Source of the DNA: Emticicia aquatilis
GTDB lineage: Bacteria; Bacteroidota; Bacteroidia; Cytophagales; Spirosomataceae
DNA: 64,000 bases
Assembly: GCF_014644295.1 (NCBI RefSeq)
Contig: NZ_BMKK01000005.1
Span: 496,001-560,000 of the forward strand
Direction of reading: 5' to 3'
Both the position numbers and the translations under genes were made by a program. Every line of letters starts with the position of its first letter. Position 1 is the first letter of the stretch. Shown here in pieces: positions 51,900 through 60,997 of the stretch. The notes beneath the pieces were generated by a model that saw nothing but the letters and a program-made list of their open reading frames with translations, made no database searches and was not told the origin of the DNA.

Positions 51900-53957
51900 A
51901 TGATTCGACTTTTAGCTGTTGTAAATGATTTTTTTAAGAATAAATCCATCAAAATTGCTTTGTTGGCGTTTTTTGTTTTTTCAGAAACTATATCTTTCGC
52001 CCAAAATCGACCACGAACGGATATTAATTTAGATGAATTTATTCAGCGAGTTTTTCCTGTTCAGCAAGAAAACATTAATTACGAAGACCTCTACGAATCG
52101 CTTTATCAGCTTTATCAAAACCCACTTAATCTAAACACAACCACTGCCGAAGATTTAGCTTCGCTTTATGTACTTTCGCAGATTCAAATAAAAAGTATCC
52201 TCGACCATCGAGAGCAAAATGGTGATTTTCTGAGTATTTACGAACTCCAAGCCGTACAGAATCTTGATTTAGAGACAATCAATAAACTGCTGCCTTTTGT
52301 TGATATAAAGTATAAGTTTTCGGTCGGAGATTTAAAAAATCGACTAACTAATGCTACTGACCATTATTTTGTATTGCGAAATAGCCAAGTTTTAGAAAAA
52401 TCAAGGGGTTTTGAAGAAGGAAAATACCTTGGTTCGCCACAACATCTCTACGCCCGCTATCGCCTGAGCCACCCGAAAGACTTTCAAGTAGGTTTTATTG
52501 TAGAAAAAGACGCTGGCGAAAAAAACTACCTCGATTTCTACACATTTCATTTTCAACTTCGTAATAAAGGTAAACTCAAAAACTTAGTTTTGGGCGATTA
52601 TCAAGCACAATTCGGGCAGGGCTTAATCATGTCAGCAGGTTTTTCGTTGGGAAAAAGTAGCGAAGCAATTGCTACCACTCGTCGCAGCAATTTGGGAGTT
52701 CGTCCTTACGGTTCGTTGCTCGAAGGAGGCTATTTTAGAGGAACAGCCGCCACTTATCAATTTGGCAAAATCGACTTAACAGGATTTTATTCATACACCA
52801 AACGAGATGCCAACATCAGCGATGATAGTGGCGAACGAGAAGATTATTTCAGCTCGGTCTTAACAGGAGGCTACCACCGAACCGAAACCGAATTGGCTCG
52901 AAAAAATCAATTAACTGAGCAAAATATTGGCGTAAATGCTACTTTTTCGTTCAGAAATGGGCAAATTGGAGCAACTTTACTCAACACTCAATTTGACGCT
53001 ACGCTTCAACGGAGTCCGACTTTGTATAATAAATTTGAGTTTTCTGGGAAACAAAACTTGGTTATCGGCACAAACTTTACTTATACTTGGCAAAACTTCA
53101 ATTTCTTTGGCGAAGCGGCTCGCTCAAGTAGTGGTGGAATCGGAGCGATTGGTGGTTTTGTAGCAGCCCTTAGTCGACAAGTTGAATGGGCAGTAAATGT
53201 CAGAAATTTCGATAAAAATTTTCATAGTTTTTATGCCAACGGGCTGAGTGAAGGAAGCAGAAATATTAACGAGCGAGGCATATACTGGGGACTGAAATAT
53301 TCCCCAAAGAAAAGCTTGACCTTCAGTGCTTTCTATGACCGTTTTCAGTTTCCGTGGCTCAGATATTTGGTCGATGCTCCTTCGGGTGGTTTCGATTATT
53401 TACTCCGAATGACTTATCAGCCAAATAAAAAAGCCTTGTTTTATGTGCAATATCACGAAGAACACAAAGGTAAAAATCTTCCGAACAATGCGTCTGTGAC
53501 TGATGTTGTCGTAAACGTAATGCGACAAAGTATTCTGGCAAATTTTGAATATTCGGTTAATCGAGTTTTCAAGACCCAAACCCGTGTGCAGTTGAATACT
53601 TATCAATACGAAACTCGCTCACAATCAAAAGGTTATGCAATTATGCAAGACCTCGAAGGCTCAATACGAAAACTACAACTCAAAGGCAGAATTGCTTATT
53701 ATAATACAGATGATTATGATTCCAGAATCTATGTCTACGAAAATGATGTGCTTTATGCAGTTTCGTTGCCAGCGTATTCGGGCAAGGGCATTCGTACGTA
53801 TCTGATTGCTCGTTATGGCCTCACTCGAAATCTTGATTTGTGGGTACGTTATGCTCGTACACAACTCAGTAATGTAAGCACAATTGGAAGTGGGACGGAT
53901 TTAATCAATTCCCCGCACCGCAGCGAAGTGAAAGCACAGATTAGGTATTCGTTTTAG
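51900..53957 (+). CDS. helix-hairpin-helix protein with outer-membrane barrel
   Basis: This encodes 685 residues. A signal segment (ALLAFFVFSETISFAQ) is preceded by a basic N-region. A helix-hairpin-helix pair of ComEA type follows (NPLNLNTTTAEDLASLYVLSQIQIKSILDHREQNGDFLSIYELQAV, ~70-120). The remaining ~530 residues show repeated amphipathic strands typical of a large barrel and end in VKAQIRYSF, an aromatic C-terminus as in outer-membrane proteins. The combination is common in Bacteroidota but uncharacterised. DNA binding at the outer membrane (for uptake) is an attractive guess only. Confidence 0.75.
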   Translation: MIRLLAVVNDFFKNKSIKIALLAFFVFSETISFAQNRPRTDINLDEFIQRVFPVQQENINYEDLYESLYQLYQNPLNLNTTTAEDLASLYVLSQIQIKSILDHREQNGDFLSIYELQAVQNLDLETINKLLPFVDIKYKFSVGDLKNRLTNATDHYFVLRNSQVLEKSRGFEEGKYLGSPQHLYARYRLSHPKDFQVGFIVEKDAGEKNYLDFYTFHFQLRNKGKLKNLVLGDYQAQFGQGLIMSAGFSLGKSSEAIATTRRSNLGVRPYGSLLEGGYFRGTAATYQFGKIDLTGFYSYTKRDANISDDSGEREDYFSSVLTGGYHRTETELARKNQLTEQNIGVNATFSFRNGQIGATLLNTQFDATLQRSPTLYNKFEFSGKQNLVIGTNFTYTWQNFNFFGEAARSSSGGIGAIGGFVAALSRQVEWAVNVRNFDKNFHSFYANGLSEGSRNINERGIYWGLKYSPKKSLTFSAFYDRFQFPWLRYLVDAPSGGFDYLLRMTYQPNKKALFYVQYHEEHKGKNLPNNASVTDVVVNVMRQSILANFEYSVNRVFKTQTRVQLNTYQYETRSQSKGYAIMQDLEGSIRKLQLKGRIAYYNTDDYDSRIYVYENDVLYAVSLPAYSGKGIRTYLIARYGLTRNLDLWVRYARTQLSNVSTIGSGTDLINSPHRSEVKAQIRYSF

Positions 53958-53963
53958 TACGAT

Positions 53964-53985
53964 ACAATTTATAAAATTGTGCTAC
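53964..53985. repeat. REP-like palindrome, ACAATTTT family, supplying a stop codon
   Basis: ACAATTT-ATA-AAATTGT (53964-53980) is followed by GCTAC. On the minus strand that word holds the TAG stop of the kinase gene (53982-53984). It matches the element at 34132-34154. Confidence 0.75.
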
Positions 53986-54824
53986 TTCTGATGAAATTCT
54001 ACTAAACCACTAATTGGGGTTTCTAATATCCTTCCAATTTTAATGCCTTGACTATTAGCTACTTTTGTCAATAATTCTTTATAGTAAAAAGCCACCGAAC
54101 CCACAAAATTCATGTTGGTTTCGTGGCACATTGGGTATTTCAGAATGTATTTTTGAAAGAATTGCAGGAAGCAATTTTCTACTAAATTGCTGCAAAAATC
54201 CTCATTAAGATTATCAAACAAAAACCTTGAAAACGAAGCAAAATAACGATTCGGAAAAGGTTTGTGATAAGCATTTTCGAGAACTGTCAGTCTATCCATT
54301 GCTCCGTATTGTGTTTCAAACTTTGTTCCGATTTCGAGAGGCATTTCTTTGTGTAAATAGCTCAACAATAGGCTTTTGCCCAAATGGCCACCACTGCCTT
54401 CATCACCTAACCAAAAACCCAATGGTGGCACTTGAAAACTCGTTTTTTCACCATCAAAATAAATGGAATTTGAACCCGTACCCAAAATACAAGCAATACC
54501 CGCTGTTTTTCCGCACGCTGCACGTGCTGCACCGACCACATCGCTTTGAGCTTCGATTTGTTTGCAAGTTGGAAAAACTTTCAAAATAGCTTCCTTAATT
54601 ACCCCCGCTTTTTCTTCATTGGTTACACCTGTTCCATAATAAAAAACTTGTGTTACTTCCTTCGTGCAGAGCGGCAAAAGATTAACTTTTAATTCGTTGG
54701 CAATCGAATCGGCATCTTGGTAATATGGGTTGAAACCTACGGTTTGAGTTTGGGCAATTACTTCATTTTGGTCTAAAATTCGCCAATCGGTTTTGGTTGA
54801 GCCGCTATCTGCAATCAGAATCAT
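53982..54824 (-). CDS. BadF/BadG-type sugar kinase (N-acetylglucosamine kinase-like)
   Basis: This 280-residue ASKHA-fold ATPase has the phosphate-1 loop LIADSGSTKTDWRIL, phosphate-2 GIACILGTGSNSIYF, and the adenosine region GFWLGDEGSGGHLGKSLL. These fit the eukaryote-like GlcNAc kinase/BadF family common in Bacteroidota. It probably phosphorylates an amino sugar for cell-wall recycling; the specific sugar is inferred. The TAG stop lies in a REP-like palindrome. Confidence 0.85.
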   Translation of the reverse strand: MILIADSGSTKTDWRILDQNEVIAQTQTVGFNPYYQDADSIANELKVNLLPLCTKEVTQVFYYGTGVTNEEKAGVIKEAILKVFPTCKQIEAQSDVVGAARAACGKTAGIACILGTGSNSIYFDGEKTSFQVPPLGFWLGDEGSGGHLGKSLLLSYLHKEMPLEIGTKFETQYGAMDRLTVLENAYHKPFPNRYFASFSRFLFDNLNEDFCSNLVENCFLQFFQKYILKYPMCHETNMNFVGSVAFYYKELLTKVANSQGIKIGRILETPISGLVEFHQK

Positions 54825-54870
54825 GTAGAATATTGTTTTGTTGATGATTTAGGTCGTAAATATCAGAAAT

Positions 54871-54954
54871 GTAGGACAGGTTTGCAACCTGTCAGTGCGT
54901 AGAAATAGTTTTTAGCTCATTCCCTGATTTTGACAAGTTAGAAACTTGTCCTAC
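54871..54954. repeat. inverted pair of REP palindromes (BIME-like)
   Basis: GTAGGACAGGTT-TGC-AACCTGTC (54871-54893) and GACAAGTT-AGA-AACTTGTCCTAC (54932-54954) face each other. The outer ends GTAGGACA and TGTCCTAC are reverse complements, and 38 bases separate the hairpins. A single relative lies at 33972-33994. Confidence 0.85.
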
Positions 54955-55085
54955 ATGAAAACATAACATTTTTAATTTTTTATTTCATTAATTCAATAAA
55001 TTCTTGCGTTAAATGGATACTTCCCAACTTTAAACTTAAAAAATAGTTAAATTCGCAACATAGCAACATCACCACTTACAGAATC

Positions 55086-56753
55086 ATGGCAGAAGCGACT
55101 GAAAAACCATTAAATTTTATTGAACAAATTATCGAAGATGACCTCGCAGCAGGCAAAAATGATGGTCGAGTTTTGACCCGTTTCCCTCCTGAGCCAAACG
55201 GCTACTTGCACATTGGTCATGCTAAATCTATCTGTTTGAATTTTGGAGTTGCCCAGCGATACGGTGGAAAAACAAACCTTCGATTTGATGATACAAACCC
55301 AGTAACCGAAGAAACAGAATACGTTGAGTCTATCAAGGCCGATGTAAAATGGCTCGGTTTCGATTGGGCTGAGGAACTATATGCTTCTGATTATTTCGAC
55401 CAACTTTACGAATTTGCCATAAAACTTATCAAAAAAGGCTTGGCTTATGTCGATGATAGTACATCGGAAGAAATGGCGGCCATGAAAGGTACACCAACCG
55501 TTGCGGGTATCAATAGTCCCTACCGTGAACGAACAATCGAAGAAAATCTTGATTTGTTTGTGCGTATGAAAAACGGCGAATTTGCCGAAGGAACAAGAGT
55601 TTTGAGAGCCAAAATCAATATGGCCTCTACAAATATGCTCATGCGTGACCCTATCATTTATCGCATAAAATTTGCCACGCATCACCGTACAGGAGATAAA
55701 TGGTGTATTTATCCGATGTATGATTTTGCACACGGTCAGTCTGATTCGATTGAGCAAATTACGCATTCAATCTGTACTTTAGAGTTTGTTCCTCACCGTG
55801 AGCTTTATGATTGGTGTATCGAAAGTTTGGAGATTTTCCCTTCAAAGCAATACGAATTTGCTCGTTTGAATCTTTCTTACGCCATTACCAGTAAGCGTAA
55901 ATTATTACAACTCGTCAACGAAAACTTCGTAACAGGTTGGGACGACCCACGTATGCCTACAATTTCGGGAATGCGTCGTCGTGGATACACGCCCGAAGCG
56001 ATTCGTGAGTTCTGCGACCGTATCGGTATTGCCAAACGTGATAATTTGATTGATGTAAGTTTATTAGAATTCTGTGTTCGTGAACACCTCAATAAAGTAG
56101 CTACTCGTGTGATGGCCGTACTTGACCCAATCAAAGTAGTGATTACGAACTATCCTGAAGGAAAAGTTGAGGAATTGACTGCCGAAAATAATCCCGAAGA
56201 CCACGAAAGTGGTTCGAGAATTATGCCATTTAGCCGTGAAATTTTGATTGAAAAAGAAGATTTCATGGAAAATCCAACGAAAAAATACTTCCGTTTGGGG
56301 CCTGGCTTAATGGTTCGTCTGAAACACGCCTATATTATTAAGTGTGATGATGTAGTAAAAGATGAAAACGGCGAAATCATTGAACTTCACTGCTCATACA
56401 TCGAAAATTCACGAAGCGGAAACGATACTTCGGGCATTAATGTAAAAGGAACAATTCACTGGGTATCAGAAGCACAAGCCGTTGATGCTGAAGTAAGACT
56501 CTACGACCGATTATTTAAGGTAGAAGACCCAAGTCGTGAAGATGGCGATTTTAAAGAATATCTCAATCCAGAGTCGTTGCAAGTGATAACGGCAAAAGTT
56601 GAGCCTGCACTCAAAAATGCAACGCTCGGCACACCGTATCAGTTTTTGCGTAAAGGATATTTCTGCTTAGACCCAGATTCAACCACTGACAAATTGGTTT
56701 TCAACAAAACAGTTGGTTTGAAAGATACTTGGGCTAAAGAAGCGGGCAAATAA
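55086..56753 (+). CDS. glnS: glutaminyl-tRNA synthetase
   Basis: This 555-residue class I synthetase charges tRNA-Gln directly. The HIGH motif is in [21 protein letters not shown] and the KMSKS equivalent in [26 protein letters not shown] and [16 protein letters not shown] are further GlnRS signatures. The C-terminal anticodon-binding barrels are complete, and the length is close to the E. coli enzyme. Its presence implies no need for GatCAB on tRNA-Gln. The stem at 56774-56813 lies 21 bases after the stop. Confidence 0.97.
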   Translation: MAEATEKPLNFIEQIIEDDLAAGKNDGRVLTRFPPEPNGYLHIGHAKSICLNFGVAQRYGGKTNLRFDDTNPVTEETEYVESIKADVKWLGFDWAEELYASDYFDQLYEFAIKLIKKGLAYVDDSTSEEMAAMKGTPTVAGINSPYRERTIEENLDLFVRMKNGEFAEGTRVLRAKINMASTNMLMRDPIIYRIKFATHHRTGDKWCIYPMYDFAHGQSDSIEQITHSICTLEFVPHRELYDWCIESLEIFPSKQYEFARLNLSYAITSKRKLLQLVNENFVTGWDDPRMPTISGMRRRGYTPEAIREFCDRIGIAKRDNLIDVSLLEFCVREHLNKVATRVMAVLDPIKVVITNYPEGKVEELTAENNPEDHESGSRIMPFSREILIEKEDFMENPTKKYFRLGPGLMVRLKHAYIIKCDDVVKDENGEIIELHCSYIENSRSGNDTSGINVKGTIHWVSEAQAVDAEVRLYDRLFKVEDPSREDGDFKEYLNPESLQVITAKVEPALKNATLGTPYQFLRKGYFCLDPDSTTDKLVFNKTVGLKDTWAKEAGK

Positions 56754-56773
56754 TATTTCAGATTAAACTATCC

Positions 56774-56813
56774 GAAACCTGCAAAGTCTAATACTCGTGG
56801 CTTTGCAGGTTTC
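56774..56813. repeat. 13-bp perfect inverted repeat, AAACCTGC family
   Basis: GAAACCTGCAAAG (56774-56786) pairs exactly with CTTTGCAGGTTTC (56801-56813), with a 14-base loop. It may end glnS transcripts. The stem is shared with 33394-33441. Confidence 0.8.
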
Positions 56814-56899
56814 TTAGTTTATGAAAGATATTTTCGGCCTCAATTATACAATTTCTCTAAAAAAAACGTTATTAGTCACAACAAATAGAAATCCTTACG

Positions 56900-57625
56900 A
56901 TGAAAAACACAGCAATAAAAATCTTCGCTTTTATATTCATTAGCCTTAGTACGTTTGCCCAAACAGCCGATGAAATTTTCAGCAAACATATAGAAGCAAC
57001 GGGCGGAAAAGAGCTTTGGGATGGCATTTCAACTTATTCTATCAAGCAAGCATTTCGAGGCAATTCAGCAGCTGATTATGATATGGAGCTAAAAGGCTCT
57101 TTCAGCGAAGCCGCACTTTATAAAGCAAAAACCATCTTGAAACGTACTTTCATTTATGGTGTAAAAGGAACAGAAGGCTGGAGAAAAGTGCCACTTGGTA
57201 GCTCAGACAAAGCAACTCAATACGAAACCAACAGCTTGAGCGACAAAGAACAAGAAAATATGCGTAGAGAGTTAAAGGAAAATGTTTTACCTTTTATCGA
57301 TTACCAAACTAAAGGCTATATTGCAACCGTAGTAGGAAGCGAAACCCTCAACGGAGCGAAAGTTATACAAGTTGAATTAAGCGGAAAAGGCATCAAATAT
57401 AATCTCTATTTTGATGAAACAACTGGGCTTTTAGCAAGAAAAAAACTTACTTTAAATACTGGTGAGGTAATTACGGAAGATTACACAAAATATGCTGATA
57501 CTGCCTACGGTGTAAAATTCCCGACCGAATCGACGTATTTGAGCAGCATTGATAAAAGAAACTTGAAAGTAACAACTTCGGTTATTTTCAATGATAAAAT
57601 TGCTCCAGAATACCTTATGAAGTAA
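56900..57625 (+). CDS. LolA-like secreted protein
   Basis: This encodes 241 residues with a signal peptide (KIFAFIFISLSTFAQ). The start of the mature protein, TADEIFSKHIEATGGKELWDGISTYSIK, is the common 'ATGG...W..I.S' opening of Bacteroidota LolA/LolB-fold proteins. The body is beta-rich (YNLYFDETTGLLARKKLT, VKFPTESTYLSS). Such proteins may bind lipid or lipoprotein tails in the periplasm, but this one is uncharacterised. A terminator follows. Confidence 0.75.
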   Translation: MKNTAIKIFAFIFISLSTFAQTADEIFSKHIEATGGKELWDGISTYSIKQAFRGNSAADYDMELKGSFSEAALYKAKTILKRTFIYGVKGTEGWRKVPLGSSDKATQYETNSLSDKEQENMRRELKENVLPFIDYQTKGYIATVVGSETLNGAKVIQVELSGKGIKYNLYFDETTGLLARKKLTLNTGEVITEDYTKYADTAYGVKFPTESTYLSSIDKRNLKVTTSVIFNDKIAPEYLMK

Positions 57626-57642
57626 AAAACATCAGTAAGAAT

Positions 57643-57674
57643 TAGCCTCTCAGTTTTTTGAGGGGCTTTTTTTT
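57643..57674 (+). terminator. intrinsic terminator
   Basis: AGCCTCTCA pairs with TGAGGGGCT (one G-T pair), loop of Ts, then eight Ts. It ends the LolA-like gene. Confidence 0.85.
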
Positions 57675-57797
57675 GCTTAAATTGTATAGTTATTAAAATA
57701 TTTTCAACCAACTTCCAACCATTTCAAAATAAACGGGGTCTTATTCACAGCAACCCTTAAAAAACGATTAGGTTGGAGCATAACATATACCCTTTTC

Positions 57798-58349
57798 ATG
57801 TATAGCGAACAAGAATTAATACAGGCTTGTATTCGCCAAGAACGACCAGCCCAACGGCAACTTTACGAGCGATTTGCGAGTAAGTTGTTCGCTACGGCTA
57901 TGCGTTACATGAAAAATCGAAGCGATGCCGAAGATGTTTTACAAGATTCGTTTATCAAGATTTACCAGAAAATAGATAGTTTCCGATTTGATTGTCCGCT
58001 CGAAGCTTGGCTCAGAAAAATAGTAGTCAATACGGCCTTGAAGCAATTACAGAGTCAGCCAAATTACATGGAACATACTGATAGTCAGTTGATTTCTGAC
58101 GAAGTTGAACAAGATGAATTTACGCTTTCTGGGTTTGAGTTTACACAACTAATGGAAATAGTACAAAGCCTACCCGATGGCTGCCGAACAATTTTCAACT
58201 TGTATGCTATTGAAGGTTATCAGCACAACGAAATTGCAAATATGCTGGGCGTTACCGAGGGAACATCAAAATCGCAGTATTCGAGGGCCAGAACTTTATT
58301 ACAAGCAAAATTAAAAGCGATGGGAATAGCACCCAAAGCCATGAAATAA
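57798..58349 (+). CDS. ECF sigma factor, second partner of a barrel-bearing anti-sigma-like protein
   Basis: This is a 183-residue ECF sigma factor. Region 2 is YERFASKLFATAMRYMKNRSDAEDVLQDSFIKIYQKIDSF with LEAWLRKIVVNTALKQL. Region 4 is LPDGCRTIFNLYAIEGYQHNEIANMLGVTEGTSKSQYSRARTLLQAKL. It resembles the 17173 sigma factor in size and in the 'P.G....FNL...EG..H.EI...LG...GTSKS' region. It is followed after 43 bases by the second anti-sigma-like/barrel gene. Confidence 0.92.
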   Translation: MYSEQELIQACIRQERPAQRQLYERFASKLFATAMRYMKNRSDAEDVLQDSFIKIYQKIDSFRFDCPLEAWLRKIVVNTALKQLQSQPNYMEHTDSQLISDEVEQDEFTLSGFEFTQLMEIVQSLPDGCRTIFNLYAIEGYQHNEIANMLGVTEGTSKSQYSRARTLLQAKLKAMGIAPKAMK

Positions 58350-58392
58350 ATCATTTAAGTAAAAGATACGAAACTGTTTTTCGTAGAAACCA

Positions 58393-59955
58393 ATGGACTC
58401 ACAGAAGCCAAATAATTTTGAAGAAGAATGGCAAAAGGCATTTAATGATGCTTCTTTTGCTCCCCCAAGCGATATGTGGGAGCGAATCGAGCAGGATTTA
58501 GAACGCAAAAAACGTCGCCCATTCTTATTTTTCCTTCGTCCGTCAGCCATGCTGGCTGGCGTAGCAGCAACCTTAGTTTTGGCTTTGGGAGGAATTCTAT
58601 TTTTCAATCAAAAAGAATCGAAAACACCATTAGCTGTTGTTAGTGGAAGTACTACAAAGGTTTCATCAAAATCTCAAAACACAAATTCCCAAGCAAATAC
58701 TGCTCAAGCAAACACCGATAATCTTGCTTCGGCAACACCAAGTTTTACAGAATCAAATCTTTCAACCGAAAATAATGGCACAAAGCAAACACTCGCTTTG
58801 GCCAAAAACGATATTAATAACCGTGTTACTGACTCTAAAAAATCTACACAAAACAGCCAATTACCAACCTTAGCCGCTGCAAGCTTTGCAAGCGATAACG
58901 TAGGTAATATGGTGGCTGACACGCCACCAACTAACAATCAAGCATTAGGTAGTTTTAATACAAAAAAAGCTGATAATCAAACAAATACGAGTATTTCATT
59001 AGCTCAAAATGACAATAAAGCTATTGTAGATTTAGCTCTATTGAAATATCATGAATACAAATACTTAGGAAGCCGTTACACACTGAAGCGAAATAAATTG
59101 GTGTTTGAAGGTGATGCAACCGAAGCTCCAATTGTGGCATCAAACGATTCTAAATTTTGGGTAGGTGTTCAATCAGGCGTTTCGCCTTTTGACCCCAACA
59201 TGAAACTCGGCGGACTAAATACCATTGCACTTGCACAAGCCGATGCTTATGCCAAAAACTCAAACATGGCTTCAGTTGGAGCTTCTCCATCAGTTGGAGA
59301 TAAAGATGGAAGCGTCATGGTTTCTCAGCCACAAAATGCCATTAGAGCAGGAATCGGCATTAATACAGGCGTGGCGATGGGCTATAAAATCTCAAAGAAA
59401 TTGAATTTTGAGAGTGGAATTAGATATTTACGAGGAAATTCTACACTCAATAGCAATACTTATGCTTTCCAACAAAACGGTTATGCAAATACTTTCTTGG
59501 CAAATTATTTATTGCAAAATTCGGCTAATCAAGATATGCAGTTTGCTAATAGCCAAAGTAATACGGTTGTGGCTGATGCTTCACAATTTGCCAATCGTTA
59601 TGAATATTTGATGATTCCGATGCAAGTCGGCTACGAAATAGGCTTATCCAAAAAAGTGGCATTAAATATCTTAGCTGGAGTTTCGACTGATATTTTCTTA
59701 CAGAATACCATCATCAACGATAATAGTATTTTACAAGAAAAAAGCACTATTAATACTTCGAACAATATCTACAAACCACTGAACTTGAGCGGTTTAGGTG
59801 GCGTAAGAGCAAGTTATCTTATCAGCAAGCACTGGCAGCTAAATCTGGGTAGCTCTTATCAGCATTCGCTATTTTCGGGCATTAATAACTCAACTGCCTT
59901 GCAGATGCGTCTGAAAATGTTTGGGTTAAATTACGGTTTGAATTATCGTTTTTAA
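58393..59955 (+). CDS. dual-membrane anti-sigma-like protein with C-terminal beta-barrel
   Basis: This encodes 520 residues. The cytosolic N-terminus reads NFEEEWQKAFNDASFAPPSDMWERIEQDLERKKRRP, matching the 'P.D.W..I...L' motif of the 17769 protein. One helix follows (~53-74, MLAGVAATLVLALGGILFF), then ~150 residues rich in Ser/Thr/Asn/Gln/Ala. A barrel of about 285 residues runs from FWVGVQSGVSPF to FGLNYGLNYRF and ends in Phe. Its ECF partner is upstream. The TAA stop overlaps the repeat at 59954-60036. Assignment to the Dma type is by architecture. Confidence 0.77.
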   Translation: MDSQKPNNFEEEWQKAFNDASFAPPSDMWERIEQDLERKKRRPFLFFLRPSAMLAGVAATLVLALGGILFFNQKESKTPLAVVSGSTTKVSSKSQNTNSQANTAQANTDNLASATPSFTESNLSTENNGTKQTLALAKNDINNRVTDSKKSTQNSQLPTLAAASFASDNVGNMVADTPPTNNQALGSFNTKKADNQTNTSISLAQNDNKAIVDLALLKYHEYKYLGSRYTLKRNKLVFEGDATEAPIVASNDSKFWVGVQSGVSPFDPNMKLGGLNTIALAQADAYAKNSNMASVGASPSVGDKDGSVMVSQPQNAIRAGIGINTGVAMGYKISKKLNFESGIRYLRGNSTLNSNTYAFQQNGYANTFLANYLLQNSANQDMQFANSQSNTVVADASQFANRYEYLMIPMQVGYEIGLSKKVALNILAGVSTDIFLQNTIINDNSILQEKSTINTSNNIYKPLNLSGLGGVRASYLISKHWQLNLGSSYQHSLFSGINNSTALQMRLKMFGLNYGLNYRF

Positions 59956-60036
59956 CCCCCTATCCCCCAAAGGAGAGTAAAAACGATTTTATACTTTACT
60001 CCCCTTTAGGGACGGTCCGCCGCAGCGATGGGGGTT
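59954..60036. repeat. MITE-like hairpin element bridging two convergent gene ends
   Basis: Outer arms AACCCCC (59954-59960) and GGGGGTT (60030-60036) bracket an imperfect inner stem (CCCCCAAAGGAGAGTAAA against TTTACTCCCCTTTAGGG). ACGGTCCGCCG follows inside the right arm. It overlaps the TAA of the barrel gene and encodes the last ~10 residues of the cytochrome gene. Confidence 0.75.
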
Positions 60037-60869
60037 TTACTCATATAGCTTAGATACTTCACAATTTCGGTCGCTTCTTCGGGCTTTATACCCAGTGTTG
60101 GCATTTTTACGTCGTTTCTATAAGCGGCAGGATTTTGAATAAATGCTTTCAAATCATCGGTTTTCCAATATTCCGTTACGCTTTTCGGATAATTGAGTTC
60201 TGGCCCCATTTTTCCACCAATTTTATTAATAGCATGGCAAGTTTGGCAACGATTTTTGAATATTTCATAACCAGCCAATGCCGACTCATCTTTGGGTTTA
60301 AGGGCAGCATCGTTTTCATGAAGTGGAGCGAGGTGTATCTTTACTAAGTTATATGGCCATTTATAGCTTACATCTTCTGCCGAAACCCCTTCGTAAACCA
60401 CATAAAAAGGCTCCATCTTAGTTTCTTGACCATTTTTTAAGAGAATTTCCCATGCACGACCCTTCGGGGCATCGGCATCACTTACAGCCAAATACGCTTT
60501 TGCCGAAAGTAATTTTTCTAATGGCATTTCGGGCTTGTAGCCATCTTCACATTCAAAAACCACTTTTAAATCAGCCACATTCATTCTTTTTATCAAAGAA
60601 TATTTCTCAAAGATATCCTTCAATGACAAAGCATTAAATCGTTTATTTTTATGGTAAACGGGGTCAGGCTTAACCATCACCACTTGGGTGTTTTCAAGTA
60701 AGCCTTTTTTCTTTAAATCTAATAAATCAATGCTTAGAGAATCGCTGGCTGGGGCTTCTTCAATAGCCATCTTAGCTACTTGTAGTGAATCTTTATGGGA
60801 GTTTTTTTGTGAGCTATCACACGAAATGTAGAAAGCTGATAATAAAGCAAATGCAATAACTTTTTTCAT
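60006..60869 (-). CDS. cytochrome c lipoprotein with an oxidoreductase-like N-domain
   Basis: This encodes 287 residues. A lipoprotein signal (AFALLSAFYISCDSS) is followed by a ~140-residue domain (FNALSLKDIFEKYSL ... AYLAVSDADAPKGRAWEILLKNG ... YKWPYNLVKIHLAP) resembling the molybdopterin-binding YedY/sulfite-oxidase fold but without an obvious molybdenum Cys at the expected position. The C-terminal cytochrome c has CQTCHAINKIGG and distal Met in VKMPTLGI. The last residues TPIAAADRP and the stop are repeat-encoded. It is probably a periplasmic electron carrier or sulfur/organic-acid redox partner. Confidence 0.75.
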   Translation of the reverse strand: MKKVIAFALLSAFYISCDSSQKNSHKDSLQVAKMAIEEAPASDSLSIDLLDLKKKGLLENTQVVMVKPDPVYHKNKRFNALSLKDIFEKYSLIKRMNVADLKVVFECEDGYKPEMPLEKLLSAKAYLAVSDADAPKGRAWEILLKNGQETKMEPFYVVYEGVSAEDVSYKWPYNLVKIHLAPLHENDAALKPKDESALAGYEIFKNRCQTCHAINKIGGKMGPELNYPKSVTEYWKTDDLKAFIQNPAAYRNDVKMPTLGIKPEEATEIVKYLSYMSKTPIAAADRP

Positions 60870-60997
60870 AAATTTCTATTTTTAATCGGTCATGGATTAG
60901 ATGTTAAAATTAGCTAAAATCTTTGTTTAAATAGTGTATTTTTCTTCGACACCTAAAAAAATACTATATTTATGCTCAATTAAACAAAACTTGACCT

